The notes under the pieces were generated by a model. The model was not told where the DNA came from. It did no database searches and was given only the letters and a program-made list of their open reading frames with translations. A DNA stretch of 64,000 bases from RGIG4608 sp045651165 (GTDB lineage: Bacteria > Bacillota > Clostridia > Oscillospirales > CAG-272). The stretch covers positions 62,001 through 126,000 of the forward strand of contig JAZRRX010000039.1 of assembly GCA_045651165.1 (NCBI GenBank). Direction: 5' to 3'. This document shows, in pieces, positions 52,547 through 61,297 of the stretch; within the stretch, counting starts at the first letter, position 1, and each line of letters opens with the position of its first letter. A program made the position numbers and the translations under genes.

Positions 52547-52640
52547 TTGTCATTCTGGAGCGAAACGAAGTGAAGCGATAGAATCTCGTTTTTATTTGGT
52601 GTAGATTCTATCGGTCGTTACACTTACTCCAGAATGACAA
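52547..52640. repeat. 94-bp palindromic intergenic element (MITE/REP-like)
   Basis: Outer arms TTGTCATTCTGGAG / CTCCAGAATGACAA (14 bp perfect) and inner arms GATAGAATCT / AGATTCTATC (10 bp perfect), with GAAACGAAGTGAAGC between the left arms. The phrase GTCATTCTG-GAGCGAA-GAATCT resembles palindromic intergenic repeats seen in many bacterial genomes. It lies between a terminator and the end of surE. I noticed no second copy in the window, but I did not search exhaustively. Confidence 0.7.
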
Positions 52641-52647
52641 GTAAATG

Positions 52648-53373
52648 TTAAAATTTCATATTCTTGAGTTTTTCAAATGCCGGCAAGTCAGTTCTCTCTT
52701 TTGTCATTGGAGTTACCGATATAAATCCTTCGCCAAAGGCAACGCTATCACGTGTTTTATCCTCGGGACAAGTATCGCATATCATTTGTCCGTATTGTCT
52801 ATAGGTAATTTCATCAACTTGATAGAAGGCATCAGAGAAAAATCCGTCACCCTGTTTCGTTATCTTAATTCCCTTTACTTCTTCTGGAATGTTAACGTTA
52901 TAAAGGTCGGAATAATCAAAAAGATTATTCTTAACTATAAAATTGAATGCATCGTCAAGATATTTTGAGGCGCCTTCGAGATTTTCGGGAGTTGTGGAGA
53001 AAGCTATTCCCTTATGGTGCTGATTTCCTGCCTCAAAAATTGCGCCCATCGTTCCCGAATAGATTATATCACCACTCATATTTGTACCACGATTTATGCC
53101 GGAGAGGACAACGTCATATTGTCTGTGTAGTCCAAAAATGCCAAATCTTACACAATCAGCCGGGGTTGACGCCATAGACCATGCTTCAACACCCTCTAAA
53201 AAATCAACGCGTTTAATTTCTATGGGATTCATAAAGTCGATAGCGTGGCTTTTTCCACTTTGCTCATATTTTGGAGCTACAACAGTTACTTCTCCATACT
53301 GTAAAGCCCATTTCGCAAGAAGCTTAATGCCCTCTGCATTGATGCCGTCATCGTTTACTATAAGGAATCTCAT
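52648..53373 (-). CDS. surE: 5'/3'-nucleotidase SurE
   Basis: 241 residues. Metal site at the N-terminus FLIVNDDGINAEG (Asp8-Asp9), SGKSHAIDF, then SGINRGTNMSGDIIYSGTMGAIFEA. The family dephosphorylates nucleoside monophosphates and can act on short polyphosphates. Its ATG overlaps the TGA of the upstream DHH gene (ATGA), so translation is coupled. A short 3' neighbour repeat element follows. Confidence 0.95.
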   Translation of the reverse strand: MRFLIVNDDGINAEGIKLLAKWALQYGEVTVVAPKYEQSGKSHAIDFMNPIEIKRVDFLEGVEAWSMASTPADCVRFGIFGLHRQYDVVLSGINRGTNMSGDIIYSGTMGAIFEAGNQHHKGIAFSTTPENLEGASKYLDDAFNFIVKNNLFDYSDLYNVNIPEEVKGIKITKQGDGFFSDAFYQVDEITYRQYGQMICDTCPEDKTRDSVAFGEGFISVTPMTKERTDLPAFEKLKNMKF

Positions 53374-54353
53374 AACCAGCCCTCATTATTCTCTTTAAAT
53401 TCCTTAATAAGAGCGTCAGCATCTGCGATAAACTGTGCCATTTCTTCTTTTGAATGAAGTGTAGCACCACAAGCGCACTCGTGTCCACCACCGCGATATT
53501 TTTCAGCAAGAGGATTTACGGGAACAAATCTTGAACGCAATCTTACGCGTATTGTTCCGTCTGCATTATCAATAAATGCAATCCAGATGATTGAACCACG
53601 AATGGAGTCCATAAAACTAACAGATGCAGATGCTTGCTCATTTGTAAGTGCAAATTTTTCTTGCATTTCTCTATCAATATAAAGGTATACAAGTCCATTC
53701 TCTGTCATTTCCATCTTTTCGTGAGCATAGGATTCGAATTTGAACTCATTGAACTCTTTAAGGTAAAGATTTGCATAGAGGAGATCAGTGTCAATACCCT
53801 GGTCGAGCATAAGTCCAGCTAAACGAAGTGTATCACCCGAAACGTCACGGAAACGGAAGCGACCACTATCGGTGACCATACCACAGTAGATATATGTTGC
53901 AGCTTCTTTATTGATTTTAAGCTCGTCTTTGAACGTATCATAAAACTCTGCAATCATTTCACATGTTGAAGATTTTTCTTCAATAACCCAATGATAATCG
54001 CCATAGTGTTTATCTACAATATGGTGATCAATTTTAACTATTTCTTTGCAAAGAGCATATTTTTTGTTAGAAATTCTATCTTCAGTACCTGTATCAAGGA
54101 CTAAACCAAGTGCATCTGCATAATATTCGTCGGCTACCGGCTCGTCCTCACCACCAAGGAATTTGAGGTAATCTGAATAATCCGAGTTGAGCAAAAGAAT
54201 TTCTTTTTCGGGATATGTCAATCTCAAAATTTCACGAAGTCCTTTTGTTGAGCCTGTAGCATCACCATCAGGACGAAAATGACGGAAAATTATGATTTTA
54301 TTATATTCTTTAATTTTATCAAGTATCTGTTTTTTTCTTTCAAAATTTGTCAT
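53370..54353 (-). CDS. DHH/DHHA1 phosphoesterase, NrnA-like, second copy
   Basis: 327 residues. DHH motifs IIFRHFRPDGDATGS, VLDTGTED, KIDHHIVD and TDSGRFRFRD; the DHHA1 end has RGGGHECACGAT. NrnA-type enzymes degrade nano-RNA (2-5 nucleotides) and can dephosphorylate pAp. It is a paralogue of the gene directly upstream and overlaps surE at its stop. Whether both copies have the same substrate, or one degrades pAp or c-di-NMP products (pApA/pGpG), is open. RBS AAAGGA. Confidence 0.92.
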   Translation of the reverse strand: MTNFERKKQILDKIKEYNKIIIFRHFRPDGDATGSTKGLREILRLTYPEKEILLLNSDYSDYLKFLGGEDEPVADEYYADALGLVLDTGTEDRISNKKYALCKEIVKIDHHIVDKHYGDYHWVIEEKSSTCEMIAEFYDTFKDELKINKEAATYIYCGMVTDSGRFRFRDVSGDTLRLAGLMLDQGIDTDLLYANLYLKEFNEFKFESYAHEKMEMTENGLVYLYIDREMQEKFALTNEQASASVSFMDSIRGSIIWIAFIDNADGTIRVRLRSRFVPVNPLAEKYRGGGHECACGATLHSKEEMAQFIADADALIKEFKENNEGWL

Positions 54354-54367
54354 GTTTGATTCCTTTC

Positions 54368-55300
54368 TTATTTGGTCAACGCGATAAGATCAGAGAGCAT
54401 ATTCATTGCCTCTTCTCTATCTTTTATGGTTGCACCACTTGCTTTAGCGTGTCCACCACCACCGTATTTTACTGCAATAGGATTAATATTATACTTATTT
54501 GAACGAATTTCGCAAAGAACTCCGTTTTCAGTTTCAGTAAAGTTTACCCAAATGTCAATTCCTTTAATATCACCCATAGTATTAACCATTCCGCGTGAAA
54601 TTGTGAAGGTATCAGCATTATAACCCTTTGCTTCTTCAAGTGTGGTATATATGTATGCAACAGGATGCTCAGTTTTATTAATTTTAAGAACAAATTTTGC
54701 TCTTAATTGAACCGAATTAAGTTCGTCAGCATAGAGATTTGAGAAAATATCGTTAGTGTTGAACTTTTGCTCCATAAGGAAAGATGCTACCTTGAATGTT
54801 TGTGCACTAACGGAATCATAGCGGAATCTTCCTGAGTCGGTAATCATACCTGTATAAAGTGCTTTAGCTGCTATTGGTGTCAATTTAAGGCCTGTTTGCA
54901 TCGTAAACATCCCTATAAGACCACAACAAGATTCGAATGATGTGTCAATAACCTCGATATGTGCGAATTCTTCGCAGAAAATGTGATGATCCATTTTGAT
55001 AACAGTATCTGCAAGTTTATATCTTTCATCACTAATAAGGGCTGTTGCGCTTGTGTCAAGAACAAATGCAAGTGCGCCATTGTAATATTCATCAGGAATT
55101 GTATCAGTAGCAGAGTCCTCAATAAAACCATAGCGCTTTGATGCATCCCCAACTGCATAAATTTCCTTTTCTGGATAATTCTCTTTTAATATATGCTTTA
55201 ATCCTACCTGGGAGCCAATAGCATCACCATCGGGATTGGAATGTCTGTGAATTATTATTCTATCATATTTTTCAATAGTTTCTATAACTTTTTTAAACAT
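54368..55300 (-). CDS. DHH/DHHA1 phosphoesterase, NrnA-like, first copy
   Basis: 310 residues from the ATG at 55300 after AAAGGA; the ORF reaches 55327 but the earlier ATG has no site. Motifs: IIIHRHSNPDGDAIGSQ, VLDTSATA, KMDHHIF, TDSGRFRYDS and the DHHA1 KYGGGGHAKASGAT. It heads a three-gene operon with the second NrnA-like gene (14 bases later) and surE. The group probably finishes breakdown of short RNA and nucleotides in the cytoplasm. Confidence 0.92.
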   Translation of the reverse strand: MFKKVIETIEKYDRIIIHRHSNPDGDAIGSQVGLKHILKENYPEKEIYAVGDASKRYGFIEDSATDTIPDEYYNGALAFVLDTSATALISDERYKLADTVIKMDHHIFCEEFAHIEVIDTSFESCCGLIGMFTMQTGLKLTPIAAKALYTGMITDSGRFRYDSVSAQTFKVASFLMEQKFNTNDIFSNLYADELNSVQLRAKFVLKINKTEHPVAYIYTTLEEAKGYNADTFTISRGMVNTMGDIKGIDIWVNFTETENGVLCEIRSNKYNINPIAVKYGGGGHAKASGATIKDREEAMNMLSDLIALTK

Positions 55301-55330
55301 TATTTTATTCCTTTCATACTTTATCATTAT

Positions 55331-55359
55331 ATTATACTATAAAATCAATGATTTTGCAA
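55331..55359 (-). promoter_or_regulatory. sigma-A promoter for the nrnA-like/surE operon
   Basis: Minus strand TTGCAA (55354-55359), 17 bases, TATAAT (55331-55336). Confidence 0.8.
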
Positions 55360-55420
55360 ACATTTTTTGAAGGTTTTTGAAATAATTTTATTAATATTGC
55401 AATTATTTTATAGTAAGTAC

Positions 55421-55449
55421 TTGAAAAATAGAAAAATATAGGTTATAAT
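55421..55449 (+). promoter_or_regulatory. sigma-A promoter for the HAD gene
   Basis: TTGAAA (55421-55426), 17 bases, TATAAT (55444-55449). Confidence 0.8.
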
Positions 55450-55493
55450 TAATTGGATAATAATGTAATTATTTATATTAGGAGGATATTTCT

Positions 55494-56402
55494 TTGAATA
55501 ATTCTAAGAAAAAACCAATTATAGCAATTTGCTATGACTTTGACAAAACTCTTTCTCCCGATGATATGCAGACATTTACTCTCATTCCCTCTTTTGGTGT
55601 GAACGTTGGTCAATTCTGGCATGAGTCGGACGAGCTCGCAAAAGATAATCGCATGGAAATGAACCTTGCTTGGATGTATGAGCTTATAAAGTATTCACAG
55701 TTTAAAGGTAAATCTCTTAAGCGTCAGTATTTTATCGACAGTGGCGCTGAGGTTAAACTCTATGAAGGTGTTAAAACATGGTTCCAAAGAATCAATCAGT
55801 ACGCTGAATCTAAAGGCATTGAGGTTGAACACTATGTTATTTCTTCTGGGCTTCGTGAAATTATCGAGGGTAGTGAAATAGCAAGCGAATTCAAGAAGAT
55901 TTATGCTTCATCTTATCTCTATAACGCAGACGATGTTGCTGTTTGGCCCGCACAGGCAGTTAACTACACAAACAAAACTCAATATCTTTTCAGAATCTCC
56001 AAGGGCTTCCTTGAAGAACACGATGAAAGAGTAAACGATAGCATCCCCTCTAACGAACGCAGAATTCCCTTCTCAAACATGGTTTACATAGGTGACTCTG
56101 CTACTGATATTCCTTGTATGCACCTCGTTAAAGAGCGCGGTGGTTATACTATTGGCGTATTTGACCCCGTAAAAGACAATCGTGCAAAGGTTTACAAACT
56201 CCTTACTGAAGGCAGACTTACTTTCTATGCACCTGCAGATTACACTGCTAAGAGTGCTATGAGCAAATATATGAAGCAGATTATTGATACTATTGCTCTT
56301 AATGAAAAAATCAAAGAAGAGCAAAGACATCTTGAACAACCTGCTATTGACTTTATGATTGCTAAGCAAAATGCTGACGACGATCAAATCCAAATTCTTT
56401 AA
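55494..56402 (+). CDS. HAD-superfamily phosphatase-like protein
   Basis: 302 residues with a TTG start placed by AGGAGG. HAD motif I is CYDFDKTLSPDDMQ, motif II VISSGLREI, motif III region with a conserved Lys, and motif IV MVYIGDSATDIPCM. The cap region is large and helical (about 25-110). A C-terminal helical stretch follows (AIDFMIAKQNADDDQIQIL). Substrate unknown; the length and cap differ from sugar-phosphate HADs. It is monocistronic, ending at a bidirectional terminator. Confidence 0.88.
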   Translation: MNNSKKKPIIAICYDFDKTLSPDDMQTFTLIPSFGVNVGQFWHESDELAKDNRMEMNLAWMYELIKYSQFKGKSLKRQYFIDSGAEVKLYEGVKTWFQRINQYAESKGIEVEHYVISSGLREIIEGSEIASEFKKIYASSYLYNADDVAVWPAQAVNYTNKTQYLFRISKGFLEEHDERVNDSIPSNERRIPFSNMVYIGDSATDIPCMHLVKERGGYTIGVFDPVKDNRAKVYKLLTEGRLTFYAPADYTAKSAMSKYMKQIIDTIALNEKIKEEQRHLEQPAIDFMIAKQNADDDQIQIL

Positions 56403-56409
56403 TAACCAC

Positions 56410-56446
56410 AATACGGTATGCACAAATGTGCATACCGTATTTTTTA
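56410..56446. terminator. bidirectional terminator after the HAD gene
   Basis: AATACGGTATGCAC / GTGCATACCGTATT (14 bp), loop AAAT, then TTTTT. It also serves the convergent ABC permease gene ending at 56444, which it overlaps by a few bases. Confidence 0.92.
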
Positions 56447-57175
56447 TTGCTTTTTCATTTGTCTGCAAAATAGAATTATTGCAACTACTACAGTAACAAT
56501 TACATAAGCTAATACTACAAATAAATGTGGAAGAATATCACTAAAATTACCGTTTAATGCTGCTCTTTCCAATTCCACCGCGTGCACAAAAGGAAGTGCA
56601 TATGAAATCTTTTTAAATGCTCCCCCAACAAGTTCAAGATCAAACCAAACTCCAGAAAGCCATGCAGAAAGATTTGTGAGCAATGCTCCACATATTCCAC
56701 CCACTTGCTTATCATTCAAAACACTTCCACAAAGAAGTCCTAATGCGATATAAAATATGGATACAGGAATAATCAAAAGTATTGCAAATAAAATATTTAT
56801 GCTAAATTCGAGTCCCAAGATAAGAGCTACAATGTAGCATATTAGTGATTGAGCAATAGCAATTGGAATCATTGGCAACGCATAGCCAAGAATAAAATCA
56901 ATAGAAGTTAATGGTGTTGTATATAATCTTTGTAACAATGAACTGCTTCTATCTTTAGCTATTATAGTAGCAGAAAACAAAGTCATAAATGCTAAACCAA
57001 ATACAGTTACACCAGGTGTTAACTTTTCAATTTCAAAAAGTGAAACAGGCACATTTGCTTGAATTGCGCTAAGCAATAAAATCAAAACAAGTGGAAATCC
57101 AAGTTCAAAGAATAAGTTGAGTGGATCTCTCAATATTTCTTTTGTATTTCTTTTGGCAAAGGACAACATTTTCAT
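56444..57175 (-). CDS. ABC-2-type exporter permease
   Basis: 243 residues with six predicted membrane segments (about 23-40, 55-76, 92-113, 123-148, 156-178, 218-237). The N-terminus FAKRNTKEILRDPLNLFFELGFPLVLILLL and the LYTTPLTSIDFILGY motif are typical of ABC-2 membrane subunits (drug or lipid export). It begins directly after the ATPase stop codon (TAA ATG), so the pair is translationally coupled. Confidence 0.92.
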   Translation of the reverse strand: MKMLSFAKRNTKEILRDPLNLFFELGFPLVLILLLSAIQANVPVSLFEIEKLTPGVTVFGLAFMTLFSATIIAKDRSSSLLQRLYTTPLTSIDFILGYALPMIPIAIAQSLICYIVALILGLEFSINILFAILLIIPVSIFYIALGLLCGSVLNDKQVGGICGALLTNLSAWLSGVWFDLELVGGAFKKISYALPFVHAVELERAALNGNFSDILPHLFVVLAYVIVTVVVAIILFCRQMKKQ

Positions 57176-57901
57176 TTATATGCCCCCCTTTACAATATTG
57201 ATAAATGCTTGCTCAAAATTATCTGTTTGAGCGCTTTTCTTAATATTTTCAGCAGTATCACATATAAGAAGTTTACCATCTTTCATTATTGCAATTCTAT
57301 CTGAAAGTGCCTCTGCTTCTTCCATATAATGAGTAGTTAAAACTATTGTAATCTTTCCTTTAAGTGAACGGATTAAATCCCAAAGCTCACTTCGAGCTAA
57401 AACATCAAGCCCAAGTGTTGGTTCGTCGAGAAACAAAATTTGGGGCTCACTAATCAAAGCCATTGCTATGCTAACTCTTCTTTGCCATCCGCCAGAAAGT
57501 TTGCCAGCTTTTTTATTAATTATCGATTCGAGCTTGAGTAATTCAGTTAATTCGGTAATTTTTGCGTTTTTCTTATCTTTATCAAATCCATGAACACCAC
57601 ACATAAGTTCAAGATTTTCATACGTCGAAAGTCCCGGTGCAACTGCCGTTTCTTGAGGAGAAACAGCTATAATAGCTTTGACGGATGCAACGTCTTTAGT
57701 AATACTTTTGCCATCTAAAAATGCATCTCCACATGTTGGTTTTGTAAGACCGGATAACATCTTGATTGTTGTCGTTTTACCCGCTCCATTTACTCCCAAC
57801 AAAGAAAACAATTCTCCCTTATCTATTGTCAGTGAGAGATTATCTACTGCTAATACATCACGATATTCCTTTGAAAGATTTACAATTTTAATTGCGTGCA
57901 T
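57176..57901 (-). CDS. ABC exporter ATPase
   Basis: 241 residues from the ATG at 57901 after GGAGGAG. Walker A GVNGAGKTTTIKML, signature LSGGWQRRVSIAMALI, Walker B LFLDEPTLGLDV and switch His in TTHYMEEA. It is of the drug/antibiotic-export (DrrA-like) group. It overlaps the end of the TetR-type gene by 14 bases and precedes the permease gene by nothing. The substrate is unknown; the TetR gene probably controls the pair. Confidence 0.94.
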   Translation of the reverse strand: MHAIKIVNLSKEYRDVLAVDNLSLTIDKGELFSLLGVNGAGKTTTIKMLSGLTKPTCGDAFLDGKSITKDVASVKAIIAVSPQETAVAPGLSTYENLELMCGVHGFDKDKKNAKITELTELLKLESIINKKAGKLSGGWQRRVSIAMALISEPQILFLDEPTLGLDVLARSELWDLIRSLKGKITIVLTTHYMEEAEALSDRIAIMKDGKLLICDTAENIKKSAQTDNFEQAFINIVKGGI

Positions 57902-58466
57902 CAATTTCTCCTCCATCTAAATGTTTTGACAAAACTCCGTGATAAACATCGCTTGTCATTTGGCTAATAACGTCCCATTCTAGTTCGAAAAATGAAGTTG
58001 CTATCATTGTAGCAATACCGTGAACACAAGTCCACATTTCAAAATGCATAAATTGTGCTTTTTCATAACTCAAACCCGTTGATTTCATAATCATTTGAAC
58101 AGATTCTTCAAAATCAATTGATATAGAATTTTCTTCATTAGTTCTATCTCGCATAAACAAAATTTTGAAGAGTTCTCTTTCTTCTTTGGCAAAGCGAATA
58201 TAAGCCATTCCATATGCCTTATATTGTGGATATTTTTGACTTCTAGCTTCATTTGTTAGGAATGAAAGATAAATATTATATATTCCAACTATAACCTCTT
58301 GCTCTAATTCTTCCATTGAATCGAAATTTGAAAAAATAGGTTGTGTTGAACAATTTAACGCATTTGCAATTGCTCTAGCATTAATAGAACCATCACCATT
58401 GGTGCGTATAAGCTTTATTGCAGTGGCAATTATATCATCTTTTGTTACTTTTATTCTTGGTGCCAT
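57888..58466 (-). CDS. TetR/AcrR-family transcriptional regulator
   Basis: 192 residues. N-terminal helix-turn-helix DDIIATAIKLIRTNGDGSINARAIANALNCSTQPIFSNFDSMEEL; the C-terminal ligand domain (about 70-185) contains YIRFAKEERELFKILFMRDRTNEE, the WHG-type regulator pattern, and WTCVHGIATMIATSF. It probably represses itself and the overlapping ABC exporter genes; a palindrome lies in its leader. RBS GGAGG. Confidence 0.92.
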   Translation of the reverse strand: MAPRIKVTKDDIIATAIKLIRTNGDGSINARAIANALNCSTQPIFSNFDSMEELEQEVIVGIYNIYLSFLTNEARSQKYPQYKAYGMAYIRFAKEERELFKILFMRDRTNEENSISIDFEESVQMIMKSTGLSYEKAQFMHFEMWTCVHGIATMIATSFFELEWDVISQMTSDVYHGVLSKHLDGGEIDARN

Positions 58467-58483
58467 ATATTTAATCCTCCGTA

Positions 58484-58501
58484 ATATAACACTCGTTATA
58501 T
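58484..58501 (-). promoter_or_regulatory. inverted repeat in the tetR-abc leader, possible operator
   Basis: ATATAAC-4-GTTATAT (7 bp each side), between the -10 box and the ribosome-binding site of the TetR-type gene. Confidence 0.55.
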
Positions 58502-58511
58502 ATCATATGTT

Positions 58512-58540
58512 ATTTTACCACATGTATATTAATATGTCAA
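58512..58540 (-). promoter_or_regulatory. sigma-A promoter for the tetR-ABC operon
   Basis: Minus strand TTGACA (58535-58540), 17 bases, TAAAAT (58512-58517). Confidence 0.82.
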
Positions 58541-58553
58541 TAGAATTATGAAA

Positions 58554-58583
58554 AAAGCACTAGAATAAAAATCCTAGTGCTTT
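58554..58583 (-). terminator. terminator after the M32 carboxypeptidase gene
   Basis: AAAGCACTAG / CTAGTGCTTT (10 bp), 10-base loop, A-rich left flank as U-tract on the minus strand. Confidence 0.85.
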
Positions 58584-58587
58584 AGTT

Positions 58588-60093
58588 TTATTTAAGATTA
58601 TATATCTTTGAATATTTTTCTTCAAGATAATTTGTAAAATATGTGGGGTCAAATTTTTCACCAAGTGCGCTTTCTAAAAGTTCATCGGGATTTTTCAAGC
58701 AACCATATTTCCAAATATGTTCTCTATTCCACTCATTTATAGTAGCAAAGTTTCCTTCTGCAAGGCATTGTTCAACATCAACATCTTGTTTCATTTTGTG
58801 AAGAAGATGTGCACCATAGGCAGAACCTAGTGCATAAGATGGGAAATATCCAACACTACCGCCTGACCAGTGACTATCCTGAAGAACTCCTTCTCTATCG
58901 TTGGGAACTTCAACACCCAAATATTCTTTATAGAGCTTCTTCCATTCAGTTGCTAAATCTTTGACCTCGAGCTCACCACTCATAACTCTCTTTTCAAGCT
59001 CGTAACGAATCATAACGTGCAAACAATAGGTCACCTCGTCCGACTCGGTGCGAATCAAAGAAGGAGTTACCAAGTTTATTGCTTTATAAAGATCGTTTGC
59101 TGTATATCCCTTCATTTGTTCAGGGAAACATTCACAAACTTTTGGGAAAACGTAGTTTACAAATGCTTCGCTTCTACCAAGCAGGTTTTCATAAAAACGG
59201 CTTTGGCTTTCGTGAATGCCCATTGATACACCACCATCAAGATAAGTATAGGCATAATCATCTTGTGGATTCATTTCATAGAGTGCGTGTCCACCCTCGT
59301 GAATTACGCTAAACATTGATGAAGCAAAGTTTTCTTCATCGAAATTAGTTGTAATTCTTACATCGTAATGCGATCCGATGCTCGTCGTAAAAGGGTGCTC
59401 TGTTGTGCCAAGACCACAAATACCAAGATCAATTCCCATTATTTTCATGAGTTCTCGAGAGAATTTTTCCTGTGATAATTCATCAAAATAACCGTGGATA
59501 CAAGAATCATCTACCTGTTTTGTCTCACCAATTTTTTTAATTAGAGGAACAATTCTTGATTTTAGAGTTGCAAAAAACTCATCACATTTTTCCATTGTTA
59601 GTCCCTTTTCGTACTGATCAAGACAGTAATCGTAAGGATGCTTTTCGGGTGCGCAATAGTGCGCAATTTTTTTATTATATTCAAATATTTGTTCAAGATA
59701 TGGACGGAATAGTTCAAAATCGTCAGTTTCTTTTGCAGTGTGCCACACATCACCTGCATTTACAAGCAATTCTTGATATGCAATATAATCTTCAAGTGGA
59801 ATCTTTTTCATTTCCTTCATTCCCTTGCAAGCAAGATACACTATTCTCTGCTCTTTTTCTTCAAGTTCGTTAATATGTGCATCCAAAAATTCAAGCATAG
59901 CAACAGTATCTTCGTTGGTTGTGAGATTATATGTTTCTTCACTTAAAATTCCCAATGTATGAGCTCTATTGGCTGCGGTTTTCTTTGGAGCAACAGTTGC
60001 TCCATCGTAATAAATAATGGACATTGCGTGATTATATGCACTTAGTTTATTTTGCCAAGCATATAATTTGGCAATAGCTTCTTGTAAATTCAT
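58588..60093 (-). CDS. M32-family metallocarboxypeptidase
   Basis: 501 residues, the normal length. Zinc motif VIHEGGHALYEM (HExxH), third ligand in GIHESQSRFYENLLGRS, and the family motif VTPSLIRTESDEVTYCLHVMIRYELEK. Removes C-terminal residues (not proline) from peptides in the cytoplasm. RBS AAGGAGAAAAT. It starts 9 bases after the stop of the barnase-like lipoprotein gene, so the two are probably one transcript. Confidence 0.95.
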   Translation of the reverse strand: MNLQEAIAKLYAWQNKLSAYNHAMSIIYYDGATVAPKKTAANRAHTLGILSEETYNLTTNEDTVAMLEFLDAHINELEEKEQRIVYLACKGMKEMKKIPLEDYIAYQELLVNAGDVWHTAKETDDFELFRPYLEQIFEYNKKIAHYCAPEKHPYDYCLDQYEKGLTMEKCDEFFATLKSRIVPLIKKIGETKQVDDSCIHGYFDELSQEKFSRELMKIMGIDLGICGLGTTEHPFTTSIGSHYDVRITTNFDEENFASSMFSVIHEGGHALYEMNPQDDYAYTYLDGGVSMGIHESQSRFYENLLGRSEAFVNYVFPKVCECFPEQMKGYTANDLYKAINLVTPSLIRTESDEVTYCLHVMIRYELEKRVMSGELEVKDLATEWKKLYKEYLGVEVPNDREGVLQDSHWSGGSVGYFPSYALGSAYGAHLLHKMKQDVDVEQCLAEGNFATINEWNREHIWKYGCLKNPDELLESALGEKFDPTYFTNYLEEKYSKIYNLK

Positions 60094-60102
60094 ATTTTCT
60101 CC

Positions 60103-61173
60103 TTAAGCACAAAAAGTGCTATCAAAATAATATTTTTTATTGTAATATATAAATGCAACTTCAACATATTCAATACCTGTGTTTTCTGTTGCGCCAATAT
60201 AAAGGTTCTTTCTTACAACTGCAACATAAGGTGTGGGATTATAATCATATTTGCTTGATATTGTTCCACCTCCGGTAATGTTGCCAAACATTTCTCCCCA
60301 ACCACCTTCATAGTTGAGATATTCTTGGAAATCATTATAATGGTTATATGTATAGAACAGATATTTTTCGTTAATATCAATTATTTTATCACCATTTTTA
60401 TCATATCTTGTGTAAACGATACGAGCAGCCCCTCTTGTGATTTTATAACCATTATTATAAATAGCTGCGGTATATTTAGGATCACAATCAGTGCCAGTTG
60501 TCCCGATATCTATTTCATAATAATCAAGTTCACCACCACATCCTGATATATTAGGAAGCACTGGTTCATAGGGATAGCTATAAGTATTTCCTGAAAAATA
60601 AGTATTATTAAGACGAAGATATTTTCCCCAAGGATTACTTGATGGGCTTCCACTCTTTTTATTTGTATAGTTAGCAGGGATTTCACCGAAAGCAAAAACG
60701 TATGCCGCGACCTCTTCTAGAGTAACATATGCTCCGCCTTTAAAAACTTTATTAACTACTTCACCATTCGAATTGATTATGTAATATACGTTTCCATCAG
60801 AAGAATAGAGGGCACTTGTGTTTCGTATGAATAAGCCGTTTTCCTTCGGCTGATTTTGTGCAATAGTTGGCTCTTGATCTTGCTCATCTATTGAACCTGA
60901 CATTAAATAATGTTGTGAACGATAATAAGCATCCCAATAATTTTCAGCAGGAGTATAGTTTGCATAAAACTCAGTTTTATCAACATTTTTATATGGATCT
61001 TCAGCTGGTTCTTCTGTTATATCCATATCGGGATTGAAATTATCTATGGGTTGTCGAGTAGTTGTTAAGATTGAGGATTGGGAAGATTCCGTGGTACTAT
61101 TTTGAACAAATAGATCGCATGAAACCAAGCTCAAAACTACTAAAAGTATTAATAGTGATTTCAAAAATTTCAT
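60103..61173 (-). CDS. lipoprotein with a barnase-like ribonuclease domain
   Basis: 356 residues from the ATG at 61173 after AGGAG. Signal peptide ends at lipobox LVSC (Cys19); a Ser/Thr/Asp/Glu-rich linker follows. From about residue 128 the sequence follows barnase: GGAYVTLEEVAAYVFAFGEIPANYTNK matches the barnase N-terminal helix region; YYEIDIG holds a Glu220 like barnase Glu73; RGAARIVYT gives Arg251 (Arg87); and TYNHYNDFQ holds His278 (His102). There is an extra loop between them. It probably cleaves extracellular or envelope RNA. No barstar-like gene is nearby. Precedes the M32 gene. Confidence 0.7.
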   Translation of the reverse strand: MKFLKSLLILLVVLSLVSCDLFVQNSTTESSQSSILTTTRQPIDNFNPDMDITEEPAEDPYKNVDKTEFYANYTPAENYWDAYYRSQHYLMSGSIDEQDQEPTIAQNQPKENGLFIRNTSALYSSDGNVYYIINSNGEVVNKVFKGGAYVTLEEVAAYVFAFGEIPANYTNKKSGSPSSNPWGKYLRLNNTYFSGNTYSYPYEPVLPNISGCGGELDYYEIDIGTTGTDCDPKYTAAIYNNGYKITRGAARIVYTRYDKNGDKIIDINEKYLFYTYNHYNDFQEYLNYEGGWGEMFGNITGGGTISSKYDYNPTPYVAVVRKNLYIGATENTGIEYVEVAFIYYNKKYYFDSTFCA

Positions 61174-61241
61174 AATTTCTCCTAAATTTTTACTATAAAA
61201 CAATTATATCATATTTTTATGCTTTTGAAAATAGATTTTTG

Positions 61242-61270
61242 TTGAAAATTTGTGAAATTTGTGTTATTAT
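61242..61270 (+). promoter_or_regulatory. sigma-A promoter for exonuclease III
   Basis: TTGAAA (61242-61247), 17 bases, TATTAT (61265-61270), 28 bases before the ATG. Confidence 0.7.
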
Positions 61271-61297
61271 TAAAATATAAAATGAAAGGAGATAATT

